NCBI GenBank assembly: GCA_036375715.1
Contig: DASVBS010000060.1
Location: forward strand, 1 to 64,000
DNA length: 64,000 nt
Source: Longimicrobiaceae bacterium
Lineage (GTDB): Bacteria > Gemmatimonadota > Gemmatimonadetes > Longimicrobiales > Longimicrobiaceae
Direction: 5' to 3'
Of this stretch, positions 16,068 through 24,644 are shown piece after piece. A program made the translations under genes and the position numbers. The notes under the pieces were generated by a model. It saw nothing but the letters and a program-made list of their open reading frames with translations. It ran no database searches and was not told where the DNA came from. Position 1 is the first letter of the stretch. The number at the start of each line of letters is the position of its first letter.

Positions 16068-17390
16068 ATGCGCTTTCTGCGACTGCTTCTGATCGGTTTG
16101 GTGGTGCTGCCGGGCGTGCTCTCCGCCCAGGAGCCGGAGGAGGGTGTTCGGCTCGGGCTGCTGTACCAGCCCGAATATCAGCCCGGACTGGTGGTGCTCC
16201 CGTTCGAGGCGTCCGGATCCGCGGCATCCGCCGCGTCGACGATCCAGTCGATCATCGCCCAGGACCTGGATTTCAGCGACCGCTTCCAGCTCCGCAGCGT
16301 GACCGAGGGCGGTGGCACCGGCGAGTCGATCAACCTTGCGCTCTGGAAGGAGCGTGGTGCCGACTGGGTGCTGCAGGGTTCGCTGGCTCCGCGTAGCGGC
16401 GGGTTGACACTCACCCTGGTGCTGCACGACGCGGTCTACGGTCGGGTGAAGGACCAGCGGGCGATCGCCCTCCCACCGCCGGGTGACCCGAACTTCCGCA
16501 TGGCGGTCCATGCCGCGTCGGACGAGGTGGTGCGCTGGGCCACCGGCGATCCGGGCATGTCGGCCTCGCGCATCGTCTTCGTGCTGGAGGGAAGGGGCTC
16601 GAAGGAGATCTACATGGTCGATTCGGACGGCGAGAACGTCCAGCGAATCACCAGCGACGGCTCGATTGCGCTCACCCCGACGTGGGGGCCGGACGGCCAG
16701 CGCATCGCCTACACCTCCTACCGGAGCGGGCGGCCGCTGCTTTACGAGCGCGATATGCGCACCGGCCGCGACCGGGTTCTCTCCGACCGGGAAGGGATCA
16801 ACAGCACGCCGGCTTACTCGCCGGACGGGCGCCTCATCGCCTTCGGTACCAGTGTCTCCGGCAATACGGAGATCGCGACCTACGATCGCCAGCAGAACTG
16901 CTGCCTTCAGCAGCAGACGCGGGGTCGGCAGTTCGACTCCCTCAACCCCAGCTTCTCGCCGGACGGGACGCAGCTCGCGTTCGTCTCCAACCGGCTGGGT
17001 CAGCCCCACATCTACGTGATGGAGCTGGGGGGAGAGGGCCGCCTCGTCTCCGAGTACGTGTATGGCCGCCGGGCCTACAACGACGGACCGGACTGGTCCC
17101 CCACCTCGAACCAGATCGTCTACCACACCGAGGTTCGCAGTGGGCAGTACCAGCTCGTCCTGCTGGACCTGGACCGCGGGACGAGGCGTTACCTGACGAA
17201 CGAGTACAACAACGAGACGGCGAGCTGGGCTCCGGACGGGCGCCACGTCGTCTTCTCTTCCCCGGACCGCGAGGGCGGCGGGCTGTTCGTACTGGACACC
17301 GTGAGCGGCCGCATTCGCCCTCTGCTGCGTGGTAGGGGCTATCAGCTTCCCGACTGGTCGCGGACGCTCTACCGGGTCGCCGGAGAGTGA
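16068..17390 (+). CDS. tolB: TolB beta-propeller protein
   Basis: Periplasmic partner of Pal and of the TolQRA motor in envelope constriction and outer-membrane stability. 440 residues; start preceded by GGAGG. There is a signal peptide (MRFLRLLLIGLVVLPGVLSAQ) with a likely cut after AQ. An N-terminal alpha/beta domain is followed by WD40-like PD40 repeats. These show as SRIVFVLEGRG, then LTPTWGPDGQRIAYTSYRSG, STPAYSPDGRLIAFGTS, LNPSFSPDGTQLAFVSNR, DGPDWSPTSNQIVYHTE and TASWAPDGRHVVFSS. The order tolQRABpal is complete here. Confidence 0.94.
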   Translation: MRFLRLLLIGLVVLPGVLSAQEPEEGVRLGLLYQPEYQPGLVVLPFEASGSAASAASTIQSIIAQDLDFSDRFQLRSVTEGGGTGESINLALWKERGADWVLQGSLAPRSGGLTLTLVLHDAVYGRVKDQRAIALPPPGDPNFRMAVHAASDEVVRWATGDPGMSASRIVFVLEGRGSKEIYMVDSDGENVQRITSDGSIALTPTWGPDGQRIAYTSYRSGRPLLYERDMRTGRDRVLSDREGINSTPAYSPDGRLIAFGTSVSGNTEIATYDRQQNCCLQQQTRGRQFDSLNPSFSPDGTQLAFVSNRLGQPHIYVMELGGEGRLVSEYVYGRRAYNDGPDWSPTSNQIVYHTEVRSGQYQLVLLDLDRGTRRYLTNEYNNETASWAPDGRHVVFSSPDREGGGLFVLDTVSGRIRPLLRGRGYQLPDWSRTLYRVAGE

Positions 17391-17439
17391 CCGATTTTCT
17401 CATCGCGGCCTCCAGGCCGCAAAACCGGCGCGCACCGCG

Positions 17440-17465
17440 CCTCTAGATTCCACCCTGGGTAGAGG
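17440..17465 (+). promoter_or_regulatory. hairpin overlapping the pal ribosome-binding site
   Basis: CCTCTA at 17440-17445 can pair with TAGAGG at 17460-17465, which is the Shine-Dalgarno-like sequence just before the ATGATG of pal. A second perfect hairpin (GCGGCCT / AGGCCGC, 17405-17420) lies upstream. Together they could limit pal translation unless melted. This is inferred from base pairing only. Confidence 0.3.
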
Positions 17466-17466
17466 A

Positions 17467-18051
17467 ATGATGACGCTTCGTCAGGTTCTCGTGCTCGTGC
17501 TGGCCGTCTCCACGGTCGCCGCCTGTCGCAAGAAGGAGCCTCCCGCCGAGCTCAACCCCGTGGCGACCGCGGACGGTTCGAACGCCGCCGATCGCGCTCG
17601 CGCCGACTCGATCGCCGCCGCCGAGCGCGCGCGCAGGGAAGCGGAGGAGCGGGATCGCGCTGCCGGCATTGCGCGCGTGCGCGAGGCGCTGGCCGACATC
17701 GTCTACTTCGATTACGACAGCGACGAGCTGACTTCCGAAGCCGAGGCGAAGCTGCGCACCAAGGCGGCGATCCTGCGGGCGAACCCGACGCTGGAGATCC
17801 GGGTGGACGGGCACGCAGACGAACGGGGCTCCACCGAGTACAACCTGGCGCTCAGCCAGCGGCGTGCGGAGACCGTGCGTGACTTCCTCACCGGGTACGG
17901 AATCGCGGCGAGCAGGATCACCACCATCCCCTACGGCGAGGAGCGCCCCCGAGTCGAAGGAACGGGAGAAGCGGTATGGGCTCAGAATCGACGGGCAGAG
18001 TTTGCCATCACCGGCGGTCAGATCACCGTGGTACCGCCCGAGGTGCGCTGA
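17467..18051 (+). CDS. pal: peptidoglycan-associated lipoprotein Pal
   Basis: Outer-membrane lipoprotein that anchors the membrane to peptidoglycan and binds TolB. 194 residues from ATG 17467 (an ATG at 17470 is equally possible). Signal peptide with lipobox VAAC at about residues 17-20. An Ala/Arg-rich coiled segment (RARADSIAAAERARREAEERD) links to the OmpA-like domain: IVYFDYDSDELTSEAEAKL, then VDGHADERGSTEYNLALSQRRAETVRDFL, the peptidoglycan-binding block, and NRRAEF. The frame is open further left, but those residues have no signal sequence. Confidence 0.93.
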   Translation: MMTLRQVLVLVLAVSTVAACRKKEPPAELNPVATADGSNAADRARADSIAAAERARREAEERDRAAGIARVREALADIVYFDYDSDELTSEAEAKLRTKAAILRANPTLEIRVDGHADERGSTEYNLALSQRRAETVRDFLTGYGIAASRITTIPYGEERPRVEGTGEAVWAQNRRAEFAITGGQITVVPPEVR

Positions 18052-18800
18052 TGCGGCCGCGCCTCCTCTCCGTGCTGGTGCTGACGCCCCTCCTCGGCGC
18101 CTGCGCCACCAAACGGGACCTGCGCGACCTCCGCACGGAGGTGGAGGCGATGCGGTCCAGCCAGGAAGCGTTGCTGCGGGAGATCGTGCAGCAGAACGAG
18201 CTGCTGCGCGACTCGATGACGGCCCAGGACGTGCGGCTCCGGGGGGATCTGCTGAACCGGCTCCTCCAGATGGAGCGGCAGCTCGTGCAGATCCAGGAGC
18301 TCACCGGCCAGGGGCAGCAGCGGCTCGCGGAGATGCGCGAGGAGCTTCGCCGGCAGGAGGAGTCGATCCGGATATCCTCGACACCCGGTGCTCCCGCAGG
18401 ATCGCCGGCGGGCGCCCCGACGGGTGACCCCGAGGAGATCTACGCTGCGGCGGAGGGGGCGCTGATGCGGGGTTCCTTTACCGCTGCGCGCACCGGCTTC
18501 GAGACGTTGGTTCGCAACTTTCCCCAGCACGAGCTGGCGCCCCAGGCGCAGCTCGGGATCGGTGAGACGTACGAGAAGACCTCGGAGCCGGAGCGAGCGC
18601 TGGAAGCGTACTCCCTGGTGCCGCAGCTCTATCCCGATTCGCCGCAGGCGCCCACGGCGCTGTTGCGCGCAGGCCGCATCGAGGCAGAGCGGGACAACCG
18701 CGAGGAAGCGCGCGACCTCTTCAGTCAGCTCATCGGTGCGTACCCCGACAGTCCCGAGGCGGAAACAGCTCGGGAAGAGCTGGCGGAGCTCAGGCGCTAG
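18051..18800 (+). CDS. cpoB: Tol-Pal accessory lipoprotein CpoB/YbgF-like
   Basis: Coordinates Tol-Pal with peptidoglycan synthesis in other bacteria. 249 residues from ATG 18051 (TGATG overlap with pal). Here it carries a lipobox (LLGAC at residues 14-18), whereas the E. coli protein is soluble. A coiled-coil segment covers about residues 22-105 with many Gln, Glu and Leu. It is followed by a Pro/Gly linker and a TPR-like C-terminal domain (EEIYAAAEGALMRGSFTAARTGFETLVRNFP, then LAPQAQLGIGETYEKTSEPERALEAYSLV), as in YbgF. The frame would allow an earlier start, but the lipobox favours this one. Confidence 0.87.
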   Translation: MRPRLLSVLVLTPLLGACATKRDLRDLRTEVEAMRSSQEALLREIVQQNELLRDSMTAQDVRLRGDLLNRLLQMERQLVQIQELTGQGQQRLAEMREELRRQEESIRISSTPGAPAGSPAGAPTGDPEEIYAAAEGALMRGSFTAARTGFETLVRNFPQHELAPQAQLGIGETYEKTSEPERALEAYSLVPQLYPDSPQAPTALLRAGRIEAERDNREEARDLFSQLIGAYPDSPEAETAREELAELRR

Positions 18801-18809
18801 CCACTTCCA

Positions 18810-19379
18810 ATGAGGTGCCCGTACTGTCAGCACCTCGAGGATCGCGTGGTGGATTCACGCACCAGTCGGGAGGGGCGTGCCGTTCGCAGGCGTCGTGAGT
18901 GCACCCGTTGCGGTCGCCGCTTCACGACCTACGAGTACATCGAAGAGCGTCCGCTGCAGGTCATCAAACGAACCGGGGAGATCGAGCCGTACGACCGGCG
19001 GAAGCTCCTGCGCAGCATCGAGGTCGCGGCGGCCAAGCGGCCCATCGCTCCGGCTGCCATTGACGCCATCGTCGAGGATCTCGAGCGCGTTCTCGATCAG
19101 TCCGACCTGCAGGAGGTGGAGAGTCGCTATCTGGGCGAGCTGGTGATGGAGCGCTTGAAGGCGCAGGACCACATCGCCTACGTTCGGTTCGCATCGGTGT
19201 ACAGGAATTTCCAGGACCTGACCGAGTTCTACGACGAGTTGCAGGACCTGGATGCCCGCACGGCGCAGCGGGAGGTGCAGCGCTACCAGCGCGAGCTGCC
19301 CCTGGACGGAATCGAGGCGCCGGAGGGCGTGGTCCCGGCGACGCCCGGGGAGGGCGAGGCCGAGGGCGCCTCGCCCTGA
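18810..19379 (+). CDS. nrdR: transcriptional repressor NrdR
   Basis: Zinc-ribbon and ATP-cone repressor of ribonucleotide reductase genes. 189 residues. MRCPYCQHLEDRVVDSR at the start and CTRCGRRFTTYE supply the two Cys pairs for zinc. The ATP-cone covers about residues 49-139 (VIKRTGEIEPYDRRKLLRSIEVA, LGELVMERLKAQDHIAYVRFASVYRNFQDL). The tail after residue 150 is longer than in most NrdR (usually about 150-160) and is low-complexity. No nrd genes or NrdR boxes were noticed nearby, so it acts elsewhere on the chromosome. Confidence 0.95.
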   Translation: MRCPYCQHLEDRVVDSRTSREGRAVRRRRECTRCGRRFTTYEYIEERPLQVIKRTGEIEPYDRRKLLRSIEVAAAKRPIAPAAIDAIVEDLERVLDQSDLQEVESRYLGELVMERLKAQDHIAYVRFASVYRNFQDLTEFYDELQDLDARTAQREVQRYQRELPLDGIEAPEGVVPATPGEGEAEGASP

Positions 19380-19403
19380 CGCATTACCAATTCGCTCGTC
19401 CTG

Positions 19404-20171
19404 ATGAAGTACTTCCGCATCAACCGGGAAGAGATGCCGTTCCTCGATCACCTCGAGGAGCTGCGCTGGCGCTTGATCTGGAGTCTGGCAGCCGCACTGC
19501 TGGGAGCCATCATCGGCTTCTTCCTGGTTGTGCACTTCGATGTCCTCGGCATCCTCGTCGACCCGATCGAGCCGTTTTTGAGCGGGGACAAGCTGGCCTT
19601 CCTGGACCCGATCACGCCGTTCTTCATCACCCTCAAGCTGGCGGTGATCGTGGGGCTCATCCTGGCCTCCCCGATCATCATCTACCACATCTGGGCCTTC
19701 CTCTCACCGGCACTCCTTCCTTCCGAGAAGCGGGCGATCGTGCCGAGCCTCTACATGGGGCTGATCCTCTTCGCGGCCGGGGTGGTGATGGCGTACTTCG
19801 TGGTCGTGCCGATGACGCTGCGGTTCACGATGGGCTTCCAGACCGAGTCGCTGACGCCCGTCATCACGATCGACAAGCACCTCGGGTTCATGATCCGCTT
19901 GCTGCTTGCGTTCGGGCTCGTCTTCGAGCTGCCCGTCGTGGTCCTGATCCTCTCGGTCCTGGGCATCGTCACCCCGGAATTCCTCGCCGAGAAGCGCCGC
20001 TACGCCATCGCCGCGATTGCCATCCTCTCGGCGGTGCTGACCCCGGGTGACGTCATTACGGTGACCATCCTGATGATGGTGCCGCTGATGGCGCTGTACG
20101 AGTTCAGTATTCTGCTGTCGCGGATCGTGGAGAAGAGGCGAATCGCAGCAGCGGCAACGGCCGATTCCTGA
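19404..20171 (+). CDS. tatC: Sec-independent translocase subunit TatC
   Basis: Core membrane receptor of the twin-arginine export pathway for folded proteins. 255 residues with six spans. EEMPFLDHLEELRWRLIWSL at the N-terminus is the family signature, with the Glu that contacts the RR signal. AFLSPALLPSEKRAIVPSL and FGLVFELPVVVLIL follow. It is placed in the Tol/LPS operon without tatA or tatB, which must be elsewhere. The start is 24 nt after the nrdR stop. Confidence 0.95.
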   Translation: MKYFRINREEMPFLDHLEELRWRLIWSLAAALLGAIIGFFLVVHFDVLGILVDPIEPFLSGDKLAFLDPITPFFITLKLAVIVGLILASPIIIYHIWAFLSPALLPSEKRAIVPSLYMGLILFAAGVVMAYFVVVPMTLRFTMGFQTESLTPVITIDKHLGFMIRLLLAFGLVFELPVVVLILSVLGIVTPEFLAEKRRYAIAAIAILSAVLTPGDVITVTILMMVPLMALYEFSILLSRIVEKRRIAAAATADS

Positions 20172-20192
20172 GTCATGGGGGGGCGAGCCGTG

Positions 20193-23078
20193 ATGCGCGC
20201 GCTCCTGGCGGCAGCGGCGATCTCGACCGTCTGGGTGACGGGATCGGCCGCGCAGGTGCGGCCGGACACGCTCCCGCCCCAGGACACCGTCGTGGTCCCG
20301 GCTCCCGACACGGTGCCCGTCGACCTGCCGGACACGACGGCCGTGCAGGTGACCCTTCCGGACAGCCTCGACGCCGAGGCGCCAGACACCCTGTCCACCG
20401 ATTCGACCGGCGCTCGTGTCGCTCCTCCCGATCCCGAGGGCGACGCCATTATCCAGGAGCTACGTGAGCTGCGAGGATACGTCGCCACCGAATACCTGGG
20501 CGAGCGGGCCGTCTACGAGTCGGAGGAGGAGGTGCTTCGGCTCATGGGGAAGGCGCAGGTGGAGCGGGAGGGGAACCGCCTCACCGCGGATACCATCGTC
20601 TACCGCGGGTTGGACGACCTGGTGGAGGCGTACGGCGAGCCTCGGGTGGTGGGTGAGTCGCAGGAGCTGACCGGGAGGATTCTTTACTACGACCTGGTCA
20701 CCCGCCGCGCGACCGCCTTCGGCGCGCGCACCGAGGTGCAGCAGAGCGCCAACTGGATCGTAACCGGCGACGTGACGGTCGAAACGGGAGAGGATACCCG
20801 GATCTACGCAACGTCGGGCCACTTCACCACCTGCGACCTGGCGATCCCCCACTATCACTTCGAAGCGGACGAGATCAAGATCGTCCGCGACAAGTACCTC
20901 GTGGGGCGCCCGGCACGGCTCTACTTCGGACGCGTGCCGGTGGCGGTGCTTCCCTTCTTCGTGCAGAGCCTCGAGCAGGGACGCCGCAGCGGGCTCATCG
21001 CGCCGCGCTTCTCACTCACCGACATCGTCCGCAACTCGGGCCATACCCGCGAGATCTCCGACCTCGGCTGGTACTGGGCGATCAACGACTACCTGGGAGC
21101 GCAGGTGACCGGCCGTTGGCGTAGCGGCGCGTACACCGCGCTCACCGGCAACCTGGATTTCCGCTGGCGGCGGCAGTTCCTGCAAGGGAACTTCGCCTTC
21201 ACCCGCTACTGGCGGCAGAATGGGCGGCGCGAGTTCGGGTTGAACGGAAACGGGAGCTGGCGGCCTGACGAGCGAACCAATCTCTCCGCCAGCGCCAGCT
21301 ACTCCTCCTCTTCGGAGTTCATCCGCGAGTCGACGATCGACCCGCTGGAGGCGACGCAGGACCTCAACTCCGCCTTCAACCTCAGCCGGCGGTTCGACTG
21401 GGGTGTGGTTGCGCTGGGCGCCGATGCCCGTCAATCAATGGCGGACGGGGGACTCACGTACACGTTCCCGCGCTTCTCGATCAGCCCGAATCCGATCACC
21501 CTCTTCCCTTCCTCCTCTCCCGATCTCGCGCGCTGGTACAATAACGCGACGATCAACTGGAATTTCGACGCGATCAAGAGGGGAAGCACTGGCGAGGGCA
21601 GTTTCACCAGCGGAGCGCAGGACCAGAGCCAGACGCAGGTCGACGGGGGCCTTTCGCTCACCCTCGGTCGGCTGAGCATCTCCACCAGCGGGAATCTCGA
21701 CCTGAGCGAGCGTGAGGAGGTCACCGGCTTCCGCTTTGGCAACGATGTGATCACCGGCTGCCCGCTCCCCGACTTCGTCGGACCGCCGCAGGCGTTCTGC
21801 GAGGTCCGACCGGGCGGACGAAGCGACCAGGCGAGCTGGAGCGCCTCGATCAACTACCAGCAGGAGCTCATCGGACAGACGACGCTAACCCCGACCCTCG
21901 GGGTCAGCCAGCAGATACTGCGCGATTCGCTGACCAACTTCGAGTACCTGGCGGCGCCGATGCGCGTCAACTTCGGCGCCAGCCTCGCCACCGCACTGTT
22001 CGGGTTCTATGGCGGCTTCGGGCCGTTCGAGGCCATGCGGCACCGGATCACGCCGACGATCTCCTATACCTACTCTCCCGCCGTCCAGCAGAATGCCGCG
22101 CAGGATTCGGCTTTCGGGGTGATCGAGAGCCGGACGCGGAGTCAGATCACGCTCAACTTGAACCAGACCTTCGAGGCGAAGCTGCGTCCCTCGGAGAGAA
22201 GGGAGCGCGCAGATACCGCTGCCGCGCGCGCGGACAGCCTCGCGGCGGGGGATAGCCTCACCGCGGGCGACACCCTCACCGCCCGCGCGACCCGCGAGGC
22301 GGAGCCGCAGCAGCCGGAGAAGGTGACGCTGCTGTCGATCACCACCAGCGCGCTCACTTACGACTTCACGCGTGCTAGGGAAACCGGTAACGGCTTCACC
22401 AACACGAGCATCTCCAACAACATCACCTCCGACTATCTGGGCGGGCTGAGCGTGCAGATCACTCACGATCTGTTCGATCAGAGCGAGATCAACCCGAACG
22501 ATCCGGAGCAGCGAGGGAGGCTCGGGCGCTTTGCGCCGCGTCTATCCCGTCTCAGCACGGGATTCCACCTCGGGCCGACCTCTCCGATCTTCCGCTGGCT
22601 CGGCATTCTGCGACGTGGCGGCGACCGGACAGCGCCAACGGACGGTAACATCCCCGGGGAGGAGGAGCCTGGCCCGACCGACCGCGCGGGCGCGACTACC
22701 GCGACCGGCAACCAGCAATCGCTGGGTTCCGGCCAGTGGAGAGCCACGATCGACTATTCGTTCACGCGGCCCTCACGCACCTATGATCCGCAAAACCTGA
22801 GGCGGGACGAGGCGACGCAGACGATCAACCTTTCGGCCAGCCTTCCACTGACACCCAACTGGGCGGCCGATTGGCGGACGCAGTACTCCATCACCGACAA
22901 CGAGTTCGCCGGCCACTCGCTGAACTTCAGCCGCAGCCTGCACCGCTGGCAGGCGAATTTCAGCTTCTTCCAGACCGCTACCGGCAACACCGGGTTCCAG
23001 TTCTACGTAGAGCTGGTCGACAACCGCGACCTCCATTTCGATTACCGCGAGCGGAATCTGGGAATCGATCGCCGCTGA
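20193..23078 (+). CDS. lptD: LptD/OstA-like LPS-assembly outer-membrane protein
   Basis: Probable outer-membrane beta-barrel that inserts lipopolysaccharide. 961 residues from ATG 20193 (an ATG at 20175 would add six). Signal peptide MRALLAAAAISTVWVTGSAAQ. A Pro/Asp/Thr-rich stretch follows, then an OstA-type beta-jellyroll at about residues 95-250 (LMGKAQVEREGNRLTADTIVY, then TGDVTVETGEDTRIYATSG). The LptD central motif region is LYFGRVPVAVLPFFVQSL near residue 245-262. Many alternating aromatic barrel strands run to the end. The protein is longer than E. coli LptD (about 780). Two Cys in FTTCDLAIPHYHF and GCPLPD-FCEV are visible. No lptE is seen. Confidence 0.85.
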   Translation: MRALLAAAAISTVWVTGSAAQVRPDTLPPQDTVVVPAPDTVPVDLPDTTAVQVTLPDSLDAEAPDTLSTDSTGARVAPPDPEGDAIIQELRELRGYVATEYLGERAVYESEEEVLRLMGKAQVEREGNRLTADTIVYRGLDDLVEAYGEPRVVGESQELTGRILYYDLVTRRATAFGARTEVQQSANWIVTGDVTVETGEDTRIYATSGHFTTCDLAIPHYHFEADEIKIVRDKYLVGRPARLYFGRVPVAVLPFFVQSLEQGRRSGLIAPRFSLTDIVRNSGHTREISDLGWYWAINDYLGAQVTGRWRSGAYTALTGNLDFRWRRQFLQGNFAFTRYWRQNGRREFGLNGNGSWRPDERTNLSASASYSSSSEFIRESTIDPLEATQDLNSAFNLSRRFDWGVVALGADARQSMADGGLTYTFPRFSISPNPITLFPSSSPDLARWYNNATINWNFDAIKRGSTGEGSFTSGAQDQSQTQVDGGLSLTLGRLSISTSGNLDLSEREEVTGFRFGNDVITGCPLPDFVGPPQAFCEVRPGGRSDQASWSASINYQQELIGQTTLTPTLGVSQQILRDSLTNFEYLAAPMRVNFGASLATALFGFYGGFGPFEAMRHRITPTISYTYSPAVQQNAAQDSAFGVIESRTRSQITLNLNQTFEAKLRPSERRERADTAAARADSLAAGDSLTAGDTLTARATREAEPQQPEKVTLLSITTSALTYDFTRARETGNGFTNTSISNNITSDYLGGLSVQITHDLFDQSEINPNDPEQRGRLGRFAPRLSRLSTGFHLGPTSPIFRWLGILRRGGDRTAPTDGNIPGEEEPGPTDRAGATTATGNQQSLGSGQWRATIDYSFTRPSRTYDPQNLRRDEATQTINLSASLPLTPNWAADWRTQYSITDNEFAGHSLNFSRSLHRWQANFSFFQTATGNTGFQFYVELVDNRDLHFDYRERNLGIDRR

Positions 23079-23098
23079 CGCCGCTGCCGGCGTCATTG
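23077..23098 (+). terminator. possible terminator at the lptD stop
   Basis: GACGCCG at 23077-23083 pairs with CGGCGTC at 23088-23094, a 7-bp GC stem with a 4-nt loop that begins inside the lptD stop codon. The following ATTGTC is only weakly T-rich. Confidence 0.4.
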
Positions 23099-23175
23099 TC
23101 GCGTTGCGAGCTACCTGTGCGTTGATCTGGTAGAGGTGTCCACCGCTTGTCACAGTGATCGACGCCTGCCGGTGA

Positions 23176-23212
23176 CGCGCCAGGACCAGATCGTGGCGCG
23201 CCCGCTTGTTTT
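23176..23212 (+). terminator. second hairpin with T-rich tail after lptD
   Basis: CGCGCCA at 23176-23182 pairs with TGGCGCG at 23194-23200 around an 11-nt loop. It is followed by CCCGCTTGTTTT. It may end the long hem-tol-lpt transcript. The T run starts several bases after the stem, so confidence is modest. Confidence 0.45.
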
Positions 23213-23320
23213 CCGCAGTGCCGCTCACCTCCGGCCGCCGAGTGTCGGATCGGTCCTACCTTTGCCATAGCGACTTGCGGCGAATCGCTGCCCGAAACCC
23301 TCCAAGGAGATTGGATCTCG

Positions 23321-24520
23321 ATGAGGTCTACGTTCGCGCCTCACAGGCGCACTGCTCGCTCTCGCCTGATGGTTCTCGCGCTCGTGGGGTTGCTGCCACT
23401 CGCCTTGGCGTGCGAAAGCGACGACGACCCGGTCATCGTCCGGCCCGGCGAGCTCGATCCGGAGATCACCTCTATCCAGACGGTATGGGTGGAAGAGGGA
23501 TGGGTGGACCTGGAACCGGTGGGGAGCCTGGCCGTGCAGCTCTTCTGGGAGTTGCCGGACGAATGGGATGGTGAGGTGTTCCGCGTCTACTCGCGCGAGT
23601 CGGGTGGAGGCGACTACCTCCTGATCGCCACCGTCACCGCCTGCACCGACCGGCGATGCACCTATACCGACACGAACGTGCAGCCGGGACGCTCCTACGA
23701 CTACCTGGTGGCAACCGTCGACGAGCGATCCGATCGCGAAGTCGGCGAGTCGGCGCCGGAATCGGTGCAGGTCCCCTCGGACGCCGCGCCTGAGCCTCCG
23801 ACGGAGCTGAGCGCGGTAGCGCTCGACAATGCCGTCTACCTGCAGTGGGAGAGCGTGGAGGCGGAGAAGTACAGGATCTTTCTGGAAGGTGTGGACGATG
23901 AGGAGATGTTCATCGAGGTGGGCGCGACCGACGGAACCGGCTACGTGGACACACGAGCGGAGAACGGCAAGGTCCACGTGTATCGGATCGCCCCGGTGGC
24001 GGAGAGCGGGCAGGTGGGCGCCCGCAGCGAGACCGTGAGTGCGATCCCGCGGCCCGATTACCACTCCGAGCTGATCTGGCCACTCTCCGAGAACGCAGCC
24101 TCGAGCGGGTTCCGCTTCCGCGCATCGGAGGGAGAGAACCCGATCGTCGCGGGGAACTCCGCCGACGCGCAGTGGCGGCTGGAGGCGAACGGAGGCAACC
24201 TGCAGATCGTGCCGATCGGTGACACTCGAGTGACCGAGGGAGTCTTCACCACCTCGCTGACCTGCGGTCCCGGCAGCGAAGCGGACTGCGAATACGTGGA
24301 CGAGGCCCCGGCCGAAGAGGAGTTCGGCAGCGATCCGGTAGCGGTTTCCGCGGGGAACACCTACGTCTTCTCGGTGCGCGCCGACGGTGAAACGCATTTC
24401 GGCAAGATCCGCGTACAGGGGGTGGCGGAAGACGACGAGGGACGCACGGTCCTCGTCTTCGACTGGGCCTACCAGACCCGCGCGGACGTGCCGTCGCTGG
24501 ATCTCGTGCCGGGGCGCTGA
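23321..24520 (+). CDS. lipoprotein with fibronectin type III-like domains
   Basis: Exported protein of unknown role, 399 residues. The start ATG follows AAGGAGA at a suitable distance. Signal sequence of the lipoprotein type: Arg-rich N-terminus, then MVLALVGLLPLALAC with lipobox LALAC near residue 31. Two fibronectin-III-like units can be seen: about 55-140 (LAVQLFWELPDEWDGEVFRVYSR, then PGRSYDYLVATVDE) and about 145-240 (PPTELSAVALDNAVYLQWE, VYRIAPVAESG). The last 150 residues are beta-rich and acidic. FN3 modules usually bind other proteins or glycans. It is alone between terminator hairpins and hutH. Confidence 0.75.
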   Translation: MRSTFAPHRRTARSRLMVLALVGLLPLALACESDDDPVIVRPGELDPEITSIQTVWVEEGWVDLEPVGSLAVQLFWELPDEWDGEVFRVYSRESGGGDYLLIATVTACTDRRCTYTDTNVQPGRSYDYLVATVDERSDREVGESAPESVQVPSDAAPEPPTELSAVALDNAVYLQWESVEAEKYRIFLEGVDDEEMFIEVGATDGTGYVDTRAENGKVHVYRIAPVAESGQVGARSETVSAIPRPDYHSELIWPLSENAASSGFRFRASEGENPIVAGNSADAQWRLEANGGNLQIVPIGDTRVTEGVFTTSLTCGPGSEADCEYVDEAPAEEEFGSDPVAVSAGNTYVFSVRADGETHFGKIRVQGVAEDDEGRTVLVFDWAYQTRADVPSLDLVPGR

Positions 24521-24644
24521 TAGGTCCGAGCGACGGCCGGCAGGCCGGCACATCGACGTTGGGCAGATCGCAGTACGGTGCGCTGATGAAGTCCGAGGCG
24601 CGACTCTCGCTCTGTCCCCCAGCGCGTGGGAGGTTGGCTGACCC

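Noticed and set aside
17405-17420. Rho-independent terminator between tolB and pal
   Set aside because: The hairpin is perfect but is followed by AAAA and not by T on the coding strand; ending the transcript before pal would also make little sense.
23206-23574. 122-residue plus-strand frame across the start of the FN3 lipoprotein gene
   Set aside because: Overlaps the lipoprotein gene in another frame and encodes only Arg/Gly-rich sequence.
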